Shown here piece after piece: positions 5,783 through 13,686 of a DNA stretch of 15,470 nt (position 1 is its first letter; each line of letters begins with the position of its first letter). The notes under the pieces were generated by a model. The model saw only the letters and a list, made by a program, of their open reading frames with translations, was not told where the DNA came from and did no database searches. The translations under genes and the position numbers were made by a program. The stretch spans positions 1 through 15,470 of the forward strand of contig PFTO01000196.1 of NCBI GenBank assembly GCA_002789615.1, given 5' to 3'. Source of the stretch: Acidobacteria bacterium CG_4_9_14_3_um_filter_49_7. Lineage in GTDB: Bacteria > Acidobacteriota > Holophagae > Thermotomaculales > Thermotomaculaceae.

Positions 5783-6946
5783 ATGTTGAAGATCCACGAG
5801 TATCAAGCCAAAGCCATTCTCCGAAGCTTCGGTGTCCCCACCCCTGAGGGTGAAGTGGCCGAGACTCCGGACCAGGCAAAAGCCGTTGCCGAAAAACTCG
5901 GCGGCGGTGTTGTCGTTGTCAAGGCCCAGATCCATGCGGGCGGACGCGGTAAAGGCGGTGGAGTGAAGCTGGCAAAGAACCCGAATGAAGCCTTTGAGCT
6001 TGCCGGAAAGATTATCGGAATGAATCTGGTAACCCACCAGACTGGTCCGGAAGGAAAAAAGGTCAACAAGGTTCTCGTGGAACAGGGACTGGATATTGCC
6101 AACGAACTGTATGCCGGTATTGTGATTGATCGCAGCAGCGGGAAACCGGTGGTGATGGCTTCCATAGAAGGTGGAATGGAAATTGAGGAAGTGGCCACCA
6201 ATTCCCCTGAAAAAATCCTGAAGGAATATGTGGATGTGGAACATGGGTTGCAGCCTTTCCAGGCACGGAACCTGGCCTTCGGACTGGGCCTTTCTCCGGC
6301 TGTTGTAAAGAAAGCGGTTCCATTTTTCATGAAGTTGTACCGGGCTTTTGAAGCCAAGGATGCTTCATTGATGGAAATCAATCCCCTGATTGTAACCGGT
6401 GACGGCAACGTACTGGCACTGGATGCAAAAATGAATTTCGATGACAATGCTATGTTCCGTCATCCGGATCTGAAAGAGCTCCGGGACCTTACGGAAGAAA
6501 ATCCCTACGAAGTGGAAGCATCAAAGTATGATTTGAACTTCATCAAGCTGGATGGTAACGTTGGCTGTATGGTTAACGGCGCCGGACTGGCAATGGCAAC
6601 CATGGATATTATCAAGCTGGCGGGCGAAGCACCTGCTAATTTCCTGGATGTGGGTGGTGCGGCGAACGCTGAGCGAGTGGAACACGCATTTCGGCTGATT
6701 CTGTCCGATCCGGCGGTCAAAGCGGTGTTGATCAATATTTTTGGTGGTATTGTCCGCTGTGACATGGTGGCCACCGGCATCGTGGAAGCGGCAAAGAAGG
6801 TGGGAGTGAAAGTCCCCATTGTCATCCGTCTCCAGGGAACCAACGCAAAGGAAGGTTCGGAAATTCTGAAACAGTCCGGTTTGAACTTCTCCGTGGCATC
6901 GGAGTTGGAAGAAGCTGCCGAGAAAGTGGCAGCGGTTGTGAAGTGA
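5783..6946 (+). CDS. sucC: Succinyl-CoA synthetase (ADP/GDP-forming), beta subunit
   Basis: With SucD it interconverts succinyl-CoA plus NDP and phosphate with succinate, CoA and NTP in the TCA cycle. The 387 residues match the usual 385-390. The ATP-grasp nucleotide site shows KAQIHAGGRGKGGG (47-60), then EINPLIV and LDAKMNFDDNA for metal binding. The C-terminal CoA-ligase domain shows NGAGLAMATMD, NFLDVGGAA and NIFGGIVRCD. The frame is open upstream to 5717, but that extension is unrelated to the family. The ATG at 5783 follows AAAGGAGG (5773-5780) with only 2 nt after GGAGG. A TTG at 5786 would have a better 5-nt spacing and give the very typical N-terminus MKIHEYQAK, so either codon could be the true start. 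Whether it prefers ATP or GTP cannot be read from the sequence. Confidence 0.97.
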   Translation: MLKIHEYQAKAILRSFGVPTPEGEVAETPDQAKAVAEKLGGGVVVVKAQIHAGGRGKGGGVKLAKNPNEAFELAGKIIGMNLVTHQTGPEGKKVNKVLVEQGLDIANELYAGIVIDRSSGKPVVMASIEGGMEIEEVATNSPEKILKEYVDVEHGLQPFQARNLAFGLGLSPAVVKKAVPFFMKLYRAFEAKDASLMEINPLIVTGDGNVLALDAKMNFDDNAMFRHPDLKELRDLTEENPYEVEASKYDLNFIKLDGNVGCMVNGAGLAMATMDIIKLAGEAPANFLDVGGAANAERVEHAFRLILSDPAVKAVLINIFGGIVRCDMVATGIVEAAKKVGVKVPIVIRLQGTNAKEGSEILKQSGLNFSVASELEEAAEKVAAVVK

Positions 6947-6961
6947 GAGTGGAGGCATAAC

Positions 6962-7834
6962 ATGGCAATACTAGTCAACGAAGATTCCAGAATTGTGGTT
7001 CAGGGAATTACAGGCGGAGAAGGGAGCTTTCACACAAAGCAGTGCATTGATTACGGCACAAAAATCGTGGCTGGAGTGACACCTGGAAAGGGTGGTCAGG
7101 AAGTGGACGGTGTGCCGGTTTACAATACAGTGAGGGAAGCCCGTGAAAAGAAAGGAGCAAATGTTTCTCTTATTTTTGTCCCTCCAGCGTTTGCTGCGGA
7201 TGCAATTATGGAAGCGGCGGACGCCGGGATTGAAGTGTTGGTTTGCATCACCGAAGGAATTCCAACCATTGATATGATTCATGTCACGAATTATCTGAAA
7301 GACAGGAATTCCCGGCTGGTTGGCCCCAATTGCCCTGGCGTTATTACGCCGGGTGTAGCGAAAGTGGGAATCATGCCGGGATTTATTCACAAGAAAGGAT
7401 CTATTGGCGTCATTTCCCGCAGCGGAACCCTGACCTATGAGGCGGTGAGTCAGTTGACAAACCGCGGGTTGGGCCAGTCAACCTGCATCGGTATTGGCGG
7501 TGACCCTATTATCGGTTCTTCCTTCATTGATCTGTTGAAATTGTTTCAGGAAGATCCGGATACAGAGGGGATTGTAATGATTGGTGAAATCGGTGGCAGT
7601 GCGGAAGAGGAAGCTGCCGCATTTATCAAGGAGCACGTGACCAAGCCGGTGGTCAGTTTTATTGCCGGCCAGACCGCGCCCAAGGGAAAGCGAATGGGCC
7701 ATGCCGGTGCCATTATTGATGGCGGCAAGGGGACTGCGAAGGAAAAAATGGCAGCGCTGACTGCGGCCGGAATTCATGTAGCCAATAGCCCTGCAGATAT
7801 CGGCGAGACCATGGTCCGGGCACTGGGCCGATAA
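6962..7834 (+). CDS. sucD: Succinyl-CoA synthetase, alpha subunit
   Basis: This 290-residue subunit binds CoA and carries the phosphorylated histidine. The N-terminal Rossmann-type CoA-binding region has VQGITGGEGSFHT (13-25). GPNCPGVITPG (121-131) and ISRSGTLTYE (151-160) are conserved blocks. The active-site histidine is H247 in GKRMGHAGAII, equivalent to H246 in E. coli. TGGAGG (6950-6955) lies 6 nt before the ATG. It begins 15 nt after sucC, as expected for subunits made in equal amounts, and korD follows after 30 nt. Confidence 0.97.
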   Translation: MAILVNEDSRIVVQGITGGEGSFHTKQCIDYGTKIVAGVTPGKGGQEVDGVPVYNTVREAREKKGANVSLIFVPPAFAADAIMEAADAGIEVLVCITEGIPTIDMIHVTNYLKDRNSRLVGPNCPGVITPGVAKVGIMPGFIHKKGSIGVISRSGTLTYEAVSQLTNRGLGQSTCIGIGGDPIIGSSFIDLLKLFQEDPDTEGIVMIGEIGGSAEEEAAAFIKEHVTKPVVSFIAGQTAPKGKRMGHAGAIIDGGKGTAKEKMAALTAAGIHVANSPADIGETMVRALGR

Positions 7835-7864
7835 GCTCAGCCGAAAAACGGGAGGACCAACTTA

Positions 7865-8146
7865 ATGACAAACGAAGACAAAGTTGTCAATGAAAAGGCA
7901 CTGGCACGACGAAAAAAACCCAGTAAGGTTCCGCACAAGGTTCATGTGTATACAGACCTGTGCAAGGGATGCGGAATCTGTGTGTCAGTTTGCCCCACCG
8001 GGACGCTCCAGTTGAAAGACTACGCGTTTTCGGTATTCGGCGTGACCTCTTCGGTGGATGCTGAAGAATGCTGCATCGGATGTAAGACCTGTGAAATGCG
8101 GTGCCCGGATTTTGCCATCCGCATCGATGAGGAGGAAAAATCATGA
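7865..8146 (+). CDS. korD: 2-oxoacid:ferredoxin oxidoreductase delta (2x[4Fe-4S]) subunit
   Basis: This 93-residue bacterial-type ferredoxin has two complete CxxCxxCxxxCP motifs: C33, C36, C39, C43 (CKGCGICVSVCP) and C70, C73, C76, C80 (CIGCKTCEMRCP). It should carry two [4Fe-4S] clusters and pass electrons from the catalytic subunits to ferredoxin. A basic N-terminal stretch (ALARRKKPSKVPHK) precedes the first motif. The SD GGGAGGA (7850-7856) is 8 nt before the ATG. The stop overlaps the korA start by 4 nt (ATGA). The delta-alpha-beta-gamma order is common for 2-oxoglutarate:ferredoxin oxidoreductases. Confidence 0.92.
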   Translation: MTNEDKVVNEKALARRKKPSKVPHKVHVYTDLCKGCGICVSVCPTGTLQLKDYAFSVFGVTSSVDAEECCIGCKTCEMRCPDFAIRIDEEEKS

Positions 8147-9285
8147 GCAGACAGCAGGTTTACAATGGAAACGAACTGATTTCCCTGGCCGCGCTGGACG
8201 CGGGATGCCGCTTTTATGCCGGGTACCCCATTACGCCAAGTTCTGAAATCATGGAAGTAATGTCCAAAAGAATGCCGAAAGTTGGTGGCGGATTCATTCA
8301 AATGGAAGATGAAATCGCTTCTATTGGTGCCGCAATCGGCGCAGCCTGGACCGGTGTAAAGTCGATGACAGCCAGTTCCGGCCCCGGAATTTCTCTGAAA
8401 GCGGAGCATATCGGATTTGCATGCATTACTGAGACGCCGCTGGTCATTGTGAATGTCATGAGGGGCGGGCCATCCACTGGCTTCCCCACAGCCACCAGCC
8501 AGTCTGACCTGATGCAGGCACGGTGGGGCACCCATGGAGACCACCCGGTCATTGCACTGGTACCGGGAACCGCAACTGAAATGTATTATGAAACTGTTCG
8601 CGCATTTAACCTTGCTGAGCAGTATCGCACACCGGTTATGATTCTGGCGGACGAAATGCTGGGTCATTTAAACACCATGCTGGATCTGCCGGACCCGGCC
8701 ACGCTGGATCTGGTAGAACGGAAACTGGCAGATCCGAAGCCGGGCGAAAAATACAGACCCTTTGCCATGGATCAGGGCGATGTGCCCCCCATGGGCGCTT
8801 ATTTCAGGGGATACCGTTTCCATCTGACGGGGTTGAATTCAAATGAGTACGGTTACCCGACCATTGATCCGGCCATGATTCAGGCACAGCAGGAAAGAAT
8901 GATGAATAAAGTGGCCAATCACACGGAAGAAATGCTGAAGAATGATGCTTTCAACCTTGAAAAGGCAGATATTCTGACGGTTGCTGTGGGGTCTACCGGT
9001 TCTGCGGCAAAGCAGGCATCCAAGGACATGACAGCAGATGGCAATGATAAGCTGGGCGTATTTCGACCGATTACACTGTGGCCCTTCCCGGAAAAGGAAC
9101 TGGATGCGCTGATTGCTTCAGGCAGGTACAAAGGTTTGTTTGTACCGGAAGCCAATCTGGGCCAGCTTGTCCTGGAAGTGGAACGGATTAATCGTGGGCG
9201 TTTGCCGATCCAAACCTTGCAGAAGGTCAATGGATTTCCGGTGACGCCAGATGACATTGTAAAGCGCGTCAAGGAGGTGTTCTGA
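8143..9285 (+). CDS. korA: 2-oxoglutarate:ferredoxin oxidoreductase, alpha subunit
   Basis: The complex decarboxylates 2-oxoglutarate with CoA to succinyl-CoA, CO2 and reduced ferredoxin, or runs in reverse in reductive TCA metabolism. This 380-residue subunit has the pyrimidine-binding domain block GNELISLAALDAGCRFYAGYP with ITPSSEIME (8-38), the conserved glutamate region QMEDEIAS, TASSGPG (76-82), RGGPSTGFPTATSQSD (107-122) and GDHP (132-135). The C-terminal part has the transketolase-C-like region GVFRPITLWPFPEKEL. Length is typical of stand-alone KorA without a fused gamma domain. GGAGG lies upstream within korD, and the ATG overlaps its stop. Substrate choice cannot be proved from motifs; adjacency to sucCD favours 2-oxoglutarate over pyruvate or branched-chain oxoacids. 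Confidence 0.92.
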   Translation: MSRQQVYNGNELISLAALDAGCRFYAGYPITPSSEIMEVMSKRMPKVGGGFIQMEDEIASIGAAIGAAWTGVKSMTASSGPGISLKAEHIGFACITETPLVIVNVMRGGPSTGFPTATSQSDLMQARWGTHGDHPVIALVPGTATEMYYETVRAFNLAEQYRTPVMILADEMLGHLNTMLDLPDPATLDLVERKLADPKPGEKYRPFAMDQGDVPPMGAYFRGYRFHLTGLNSNEYGYPTIDPAMIQAQQERMMNKVANHTEEMLKNDAFNLEKADILTVAVGSTGSAAKQASKDMTADGNDKLGVFRPITLWPFPEKELDALIASGRYKGLFVPEANLGQLVLEVERINRGRLPIQTLQKVNGFPVTPDDIVKRVKEVF

Positions 9286-10109
9286 TGGCTGCTGTAAAAA
9301 ACATCAATTTTGAGCAGTATCTTCGACAGGATTATCGGGGACTGCAATGGTGTCCCGGTTGCGGAGATGGTGCCTTTCTGCAGGCCTTCCTTCGCGCTGT
9401 CCATGAACTGGGAATTTCCCAGGACGACATGGCAGTGGTTTCCGGCATCGGGTGTTCCGGCCGGATCAGCGGATACATTGATTTCAATACAATGCATACC
9501 ACCCATGGCCGTGCAATTTCCTTTGCCACCGGTATCAAGCTTGCGCGGCCGGATAAATATGTCGTCGTGTTCGGCGGGGACGGGGACCAGACTGCAATTG
9601 GCGGCAATCATTTTATCCACGCATGCCGCAGGAACATTGACCTGACTATCTGTGTTATCAATAACAACGTGTACGGAATGACAGGGGGTCAGTATTCCCC
9701 CACCACACCCAGTGACATGAAGACCCAGACAACCCCTTATGGCAACTATGACAACCAGTTCGACGTGGTGAATCTGGCCATCGGTGCCGGTGCCACCTAC
9801 GTAGCACGGGAATCGGTTTGGAAGCCGGTCGCTCTGGCGAGATTCTTTAAAAAAGGCTTGCAGCACAAGGGTGTTTCCGTGATTGAGATAATCTCCAACT
9901 GCCATATCAACCTGGGACGGAGAAATAATATGAAATCTCCCCACGCGGTGCTGGACTGGATCAAGGGGAAAACAGTCACATTGGAAAAAGCCAAGACGAT
10001 GAGCGAAGAAGAACTGACCGACAAGATTCTGGTGGGCGAATTTGTAGAAAAGGACAAACCGGAATTCACAGAGCAGTACTACAAGCTCGTGGAAAGCCTG
10101 AAGAAGTAG
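9285..10109 (+). CDS. korB: 2-oxoglutarate:ferredoxin oxidoreductase, beta (TPP) subunit
   Basis: This 274-residue subunit binds thiamine pyrophosphate and the proximal [4Fe-4S] cluster. The TPP-Mg motif runs from GDGD (98-101) to NNN (126-128), followed by VYGMTGGQYSPTTP. The cluster cysteines of the family correspond to C23 and C26 in CPGCGDG, C57 in GIGCSGR and C206 in SNCHIN; all four are present. The ATG overlaps the korA stop by one base (TGATG) with a full SD AAGGAGGTG (9271-9279), so the two catalytic subunits are translationally coupled. The last 50 or so residues are charged and less conserved. Confidence 0.94.
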   Translation: MAAVKNINFEQYLRQDYRGLQWCPGCGDGAFLQAFLRAVHELGISQDDMAVVSGIGCSGRISGYIDFNTMHTTHGRAISFATGIKLARPDKYVVVFGGDGDQTAIGGNHFIHACRRNIDLTICVINNNVYGMTGGQYSPTTPSDMKTQTTPYGNYDNQFDVVNLAIGAGATYVARESVWKPVALARFFKKGLQHKGVSVIEIISNCHINLGRRNNMKSPHAVLDWIKGKTVTLEKAKTMSEEELTDKILVGEFVEKDKPEFTEQYYKLVESLKK

Positions 10110-10118
10110 GGGGACGCC

Positions 10119-10661
10119 ATGTCATTTCATTATGAAGCGAGATTTGCAGCAATTGGCGGACAGGGGATTATTACGGCGGGTGCATTTCTGGCAACTGCTG
10201 CTACTCTGGAGGGAAAATATGCGACCCAGAGCCCCACTTACACCTCCCAGGTTCGCGGAGGCCCTACAAAAGTGGACGTCATTATCAGTGACGAAGAGAT
10301 CCTTTTTCCCAAGGGAAACAAACTGGATCTGTTTCTGGCCATGGCGCAAAAGCCATACGATCGGTATTACTCAGAGCTGAAAGAAAACAGCCTGGTAATT
10401 GTGGAAGAGAACCTGGTTCAGAACGTTCACGACGACGGCCATCGCATTATCCGGGTACCCATCGTTGAGCTTGCGGAAAAAGAAATCGGCCTGGCTGTTA
10501 CCATTTCGGTAATTGCCACGGGGCTCGTGGTTGCACTGACAGAAATAGTGACTCCGGATACCATGCAGCGGGCTATTTTAAGCCGCGTTCCCAAAGGAAC
10601 GGAGGCGTTGAACATGAAGGCCTTCCAGCTGGGCATGGATGTGGGCACAAAACTGAAATAA
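10119..10661 (+). CDS. korC: 2-oxoacid:ferredoxin oxidoreductase, gamma subunit
   Basis: This 180-residue subunit of the Kor complex has the signature GGQGIITAG (13-21) and the region YTSQVRGGPTKVDVIIS (41-57), both standard for gamma subunits. Length matches the family. GGGGGA (10109-10114) precedes the ATG by 4 nt, and the gap to korB is only 9 nt. Together with korD, korA and korB it completes the four-subunit enzyme. ndk follows after 29 nt without a visible terminator. Confidence 0.93.
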   Translation: MSFHYEARFAAIGGQGIITAGAFLATAATLEGKYATQSPTYTSQVRGGPTKVDVIISDEEILFPKGNKLDLFLAMAQKPYDRYYSELKENSLVIVEENLVQNVHDDGHRIIRVPIVELAEKEIGLAVTISVIATGLVVALTEIVTPDTMQRAILSRVPKGTEALNMKAFQLGMDVGTKLK

Positions 10662-10690
10662 AGTAGAAGAGACTTGGAGAAGAACAGGTA

Positions 10691-11107
10691 ATGAGCGAAA
10701 CGACTTTTGGTATCATCAAGCCGGACGCGGTCCAGAAAGGATTTACCGGTGAGATTCTGTCCATGATTGAGAAGAACGGATTTAGAATTGTCGGCCTTAA
10801 AAAGGTCAGACTCAACAAGGAAAAAGCGGAAGGATTCTATTTCGTCCACCGGGAGCGACCCTTTTTCAATAGCCTGACGGATTTCATGTCAGAAGGCCCC
10901 ATCGTGGTAATGGTGCTGGAAAAGGAAAACGCTATCGGCGACTGGCGGAAGCTCATGGGAGCCACCAACCCGGCAGATGCTGAATCGGGGACCATCCGGA
11001 AGACTTTTGCTGAAAATATTGAAAGAAACGCGGTGCATGGATCTGACAGTCCGGAATCCGCAGCAATCGAAATTCCCTATTTCTTTAATCAACTGGAACT
11101 TGTTTGA
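10691..11107 (+). CDS. ndk: Nucleoside diphosphate kinase
   Basis: It transfers the gamma-phosphate from ATP or GTP to other NDPs through a phosphohistidine. The 138 residues match the short bacterial form. GIIKPDAVQKG (7-17), the region around FYFVHRERPFF, and the active-site block RNAVHGSDSPESA with H116 are all intact. The ribosome binding site is moderate (GGAGA, 10676-10680, about 10 nt upstream). As the last gene after sucCD-korDABC it can equilibrate the NTP made by succinyl-CoA synthetase with the rest of the nucleotide pool; this functional link is inference from position. A hairpin begins one base after its stop codon. Confidence 0.96.
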   Translation: MSETTFGIIKPDAVQKGFTGEILSMIEKNGFRIVGLKKVRLNKEKAEGFYFVHRERPFFNSLTDFMSEGPIVVMVLEKENAIGDWRKLMGATNPADAESGTIRKTFAENIERNAVHGSDSPESAAIEIPYFFNQLELV

Positions 11108-11156
11108 AAATCGGGGGGGCAGGATTTCCTGCTTCCCTGTTTTTCTGTCCCGATTT
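11108..11156 (+). terminator. Nested hairpin between ndk and the radical-SAM gene
   Basis: AAATCGGG (11108-11115) is a perfect 8-bp match to CCCGATTT (11149-11156). Inside it, GCAGG (11119-11123) pairs with CCTGC (11128-11132) around a 4-nt loop, and flanking G- and C-runs can extend it. It starts right after the ndk stop. There is no long T-run after the outer stem, so it may be a weak or attenuator-type terminator, or a mRNA-stabilising element, rather than a strong one. Confidence 0.45.
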
Positions 11157-11190
11157 CTACCCCAACTCCGAAATTAAGAAGGTAACTCCC

Positions 11191-13686
11191 ATGACCCCCA
11201 TTGACCATCTGGTTCCACATCTGTTGAAGGTTCAGAAACCGGCCCAATACCTGGGTGGTGAATTAAATGCTGTCCAGAAGGACCCTGACGGTCGTCTCCG
11301 GGTGGCGCTGGCCTTCCCTGACTTGTACGAAATCGGCATGTCCTATACCGGCCTGCAGATCCTTTACCACATGATCAACCTGGAAGACCGGTTCTACGGG
11401 GAACGGGTGTTTGCACCATGGCCGGATATGGCGGAATTGCTGCGCTCCACCCATACACCGTTGTTTACACTGGAAACCCGGACGCCTCTTTCAAAGATGG
11501 ATGTGCTGGGCTTCACTTTTCAATACGAGTTAAGTTACAGCAACTTTCTAATGATGCTGGACCTGGCCGGAATTCCACTTTTATCAAAAGATCGGGAGAG
11601 TGGCCCCCTAATCATGGCCGGAGGACCCTGTGTTTACAATCCTGAACCCATTGCAGATTTTATTGATCTCTTCTATATTGGCGAAGCGGAACGGGAACTG
11701 GTGAGTGTGCTGGGTGATATCCAGGGGATGCGAAAATCAGGACTTTCCCGCAGCGATCAATTGAAAAGCCTGCATGAGAAATACCCCTTTCTCTATCTTC
11801 CCGCTTTCCATCCTGCATCTGAGGGAACCCCCTTTTGGAGCGTGGACCCGGAAATGGTGGTTGCACGTACAATCCCCAGGCATTTTAGTATGGAAGATTT
11901 TCCGCCCAAGCTGGTTCTTCCTAATGTTTCCGTAGTTTATGATCGGATTACGCTGGAAATATCCCGGGGCTGTGACGAAGGCTGTCGCTTCTGCCAGGCA
12001 GGGATGATCTATCGCCCTGCCCGGGAACGGGAACCCGAGAATTTGCTGGCGCAGGCCCACGCGCTGGTGCTTGCCACCGGCCATGACGAGATTTCCCTGT
12101 CCTCTCTCAGTACGGCAGACTATCCCGGAATTGAAAACCTGGTTTCAGTTATGGTGAACCAGTTTGAAAAGGACCGGATTTCCACCGCACTGCCATCTAT
12201 TCGGGCAGACCGATTTCAGGAGAGTTTTGCTGAGGAGATCAAACGGATTCGCAAAACCGGATTTACTATCGCACCGGAAGCCGGATCCCAGCGACTTCGG
12301 GACGTCATCAACAAGAATCTGAGCGAAGAAGCGATTCTGAAGGCGGCAGAAACAGCATATCGGCATGGTTGGGGCCATATCAAGTTGTATTTCATGATTG
12401 GACTTCCCACAGAGACGATGGAAGATCTGGATGAAATGGTCGCATTGACTGAGAAAATAGCAGCAATGAGCCGGCGGGGGTACACGGTGCTCAGTATTTC
12501 CACCTTCATCCCGAAACCCCATACTCCGTTTCAGTGGGCGGCTCAACTGAATGCAGAAGAGGTTCGTACCCGGCAGGAATACATCAAGCACAGGGTTCGC
12601 TCCAGAAATATCAAGATTAAACTTCATGACCCGGCCCAGTCCATGCTGGAGGGGATTTTTTCCCGAGGGGATCGTCAGACAGGACAACTGCTGCTGGAGG
12701 CCTACAGAAATGGTGCCTGTTTCGATGGCTGGACGGACAAATTCCATCCTGAAATCTGGAACAAGGCGAAAGCCAGCATTGGCTATGAAAGTGATCATTT
12801 GCATCGGGAACTTGAGGTGGAGACAGTCTTACCCTGGGATTTTATCAATATTTCTGTCCCAAAGGCTTTTTTCCTGAAGGAGTGGAACCGGGCAAAATCC
12901 AATGAACCGACTTTGATGTGTACCAGCCCAACAAGCTGTAATGCATGCATGGCCTGTACACCACAGGAAATCCAGAATCGGTTTCAGGAAAGGTCGAAAA
13001 TCGTGGAAAAACTCGCAAAAATGAAGAAAAATAGTCAAATAATGGAAGAAAATGATGAAAAAGGACGATTTTTTTACGAATTTTCATATAAAAAGAGTGG
13101 ATTTTCCCGTTTTGTGTCTCATCTTGACCTGGTAACAATCTTTTCCAGGGCTCTGCGCATTGCGAAGCTTCCAGTGATGTTCAGCCGGGGATTCAATCCC
13201 AGGCCGGTTCTCAAGTTTTCTCCAGCCCTTGAGCTGGGGATTGCCGGGGACGATGAGCGTTTTCTTGGAGAATTTGTTGGCAGATTCAACACAGTAGAAG
13301 CAGTGAAAAAACTGAATCTTGCGTTGCCGGAAGGAATTCAGATAACAGCAGCGGAGGAACATCCTATGGCGAAACGGAATCGGCTTTCACGTGATGTGGA
13401 CTTTGTTTACCAGGTCATGTTCCCTGCGCCGGTTCGGTTGTTTCCCGGATGGCGGGACGTGGAAGTGGAAAAAATCACCCGGAAAGGGCTCAGACACATC
13501 CGACTGGGAGACGTTGTGCAGAATGTGGAGCTGAATGGCACCTCCGCGACTGTAGTTATCCGCCATTCCCAGCTGCGGGGAAGCCTGAAGCTCTCTGAAA
13601 CGATTCCCCACATTTTCCCGGATGGGGATGCCAACCATGCTATAATGTTGCGGAAACAGCTGATTTTCTTAGAAGGAAATGCATGA
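11191..13686 (+). CDS. Radical-SAM protein (TIGR03960 type) fused to a DUF2344 domain
   Basis: This is an 831-residue two-part protein. Residues 1 to about 590 form a radical-SAM enzyme of the TIGR03960 type, with a probable B12-binding-like N-terminal region (KPAQYLGGELN, 16-26) and a cluster motif C261, C265, C268 in SRGCDEGCRFCQAGM. The C-terminal 200 residues (from about 626, FFYEFSYKKSGFSRFVSHLD) match the DUF2344 'radical SAM-linked' family, a separate gene in many Firmicutes. Four cysteines (C577, C583, C586, C589) lie before the junction. The substrate is unknown; constant linkage with RNase G suggests an RNA or ribosome role (inference). The frame is open back to 11104, but I chose 11191 because the family homology starts there, AAGAAGG (11176-11182) is 8 nt upstream, and the earlier codons lie in a hairpin. 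The stop overlaps the rng ATG by 4 nt. Confidence 0.88.
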   Translation: MTPIDHLVPHLLKVQKPAQYLGGELNAVQKDPDGRLRVALAFPDLYEIGMSYTGLQILYHMINLEDRFYGERVFAPWPDMAELLRSTHTPLFTLETRTPLSKMDVLGFTFQYELSYSNFLMMLDLAGIPLLSKDRESGPLIMAGGPCVYNPEPIADFIDLFYIGEAERELVSVLGDIQGMRKSGLSRSDQLKSLHEKYPFLYLPAFHPASEGTPFWSVDPEMVVARTIPRHFSMEDFPPKLVLPNVSVVYDRITLEISRGCDEGCRFCQAGMIYRPAREREPENLLAQAHALVLATGHDEISLSSLSTADYPGIENLVSVMVNQFEKDRISTALPSIRADRFQESFAEEIKRIRKTGFTIAPEAGSQRLRDVINKNLSEEAILKAAETAYRHGWGHIKLYFMIGLPTETMEDLDEMVALTEKIAAMSRRGYTVLSISTFIPKPHTPFQWAAQLNAEEVRTRQEYIKHRVRSRNIKIKLHDPAQSMLEGIFSRGDRQTGQLLLEAYRNGACFDGWTDKFHPEIWNKAKASIGYESDHLHRELEVETVLPWDFINISVPKAFFLKEWNRAKSNEPTLMCTSPTSCNACMACTPQEIQNRFQERSKIVEKLAKMKKNSQIMEENDEKGRFFYEFSYKKSGFSRFVSHLDLVTIFSRALRIAKLPVMFSRGFNPRPVLKFSPALELGIAGDDERFLGEFVGRFNTVEAVKKLNLALPEGIQITAAEEHPMAKRNRLSRDVDFVYQVMFPAPVRLFPGWRDVEVEKITRKGLRHIRLGDVVQNVELNGTSATVVIRHSQLRGSLKLSETIPHIFPDGDANHAIMLRKQLIFLEGNA
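13638..13646 (+). promoter_or_regulatory. Possible internal extended -10 promoter for rng
   Basis: A perfect extended -10, TGCTATAAT, lies inside the end of the radical-SAM gene, 37 nt before the rng ATG. No recognisable -35 occurs 16-18 bp upstream. Extended -10 elements can work without a -35, so it could give RNase G its own transcript, but a chance match in coding sequence is possible. Confidence 0.3.

Noticed and set aside
8919..9944. 341-codon open frame on the minus strand across korA and korB
   Set aside because: It lies wholly antisense to two genes with complete catalytic motifs and shows no recognisable domain; it is a shadow frame.
11104..11190. Upstream 29-codon extension of the radical-SAM gene
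   Set aside because: It overlaps the ndk stop, runs through a nested hairpin, lacks a close SD, and encodes sequence outside the family's homology.
12145..12804. 219-codon minus-strand open frame inside the radical-SAM gene
   Set aside because: Antisense to conserved radical-SAM sequence, with no domain recognised.
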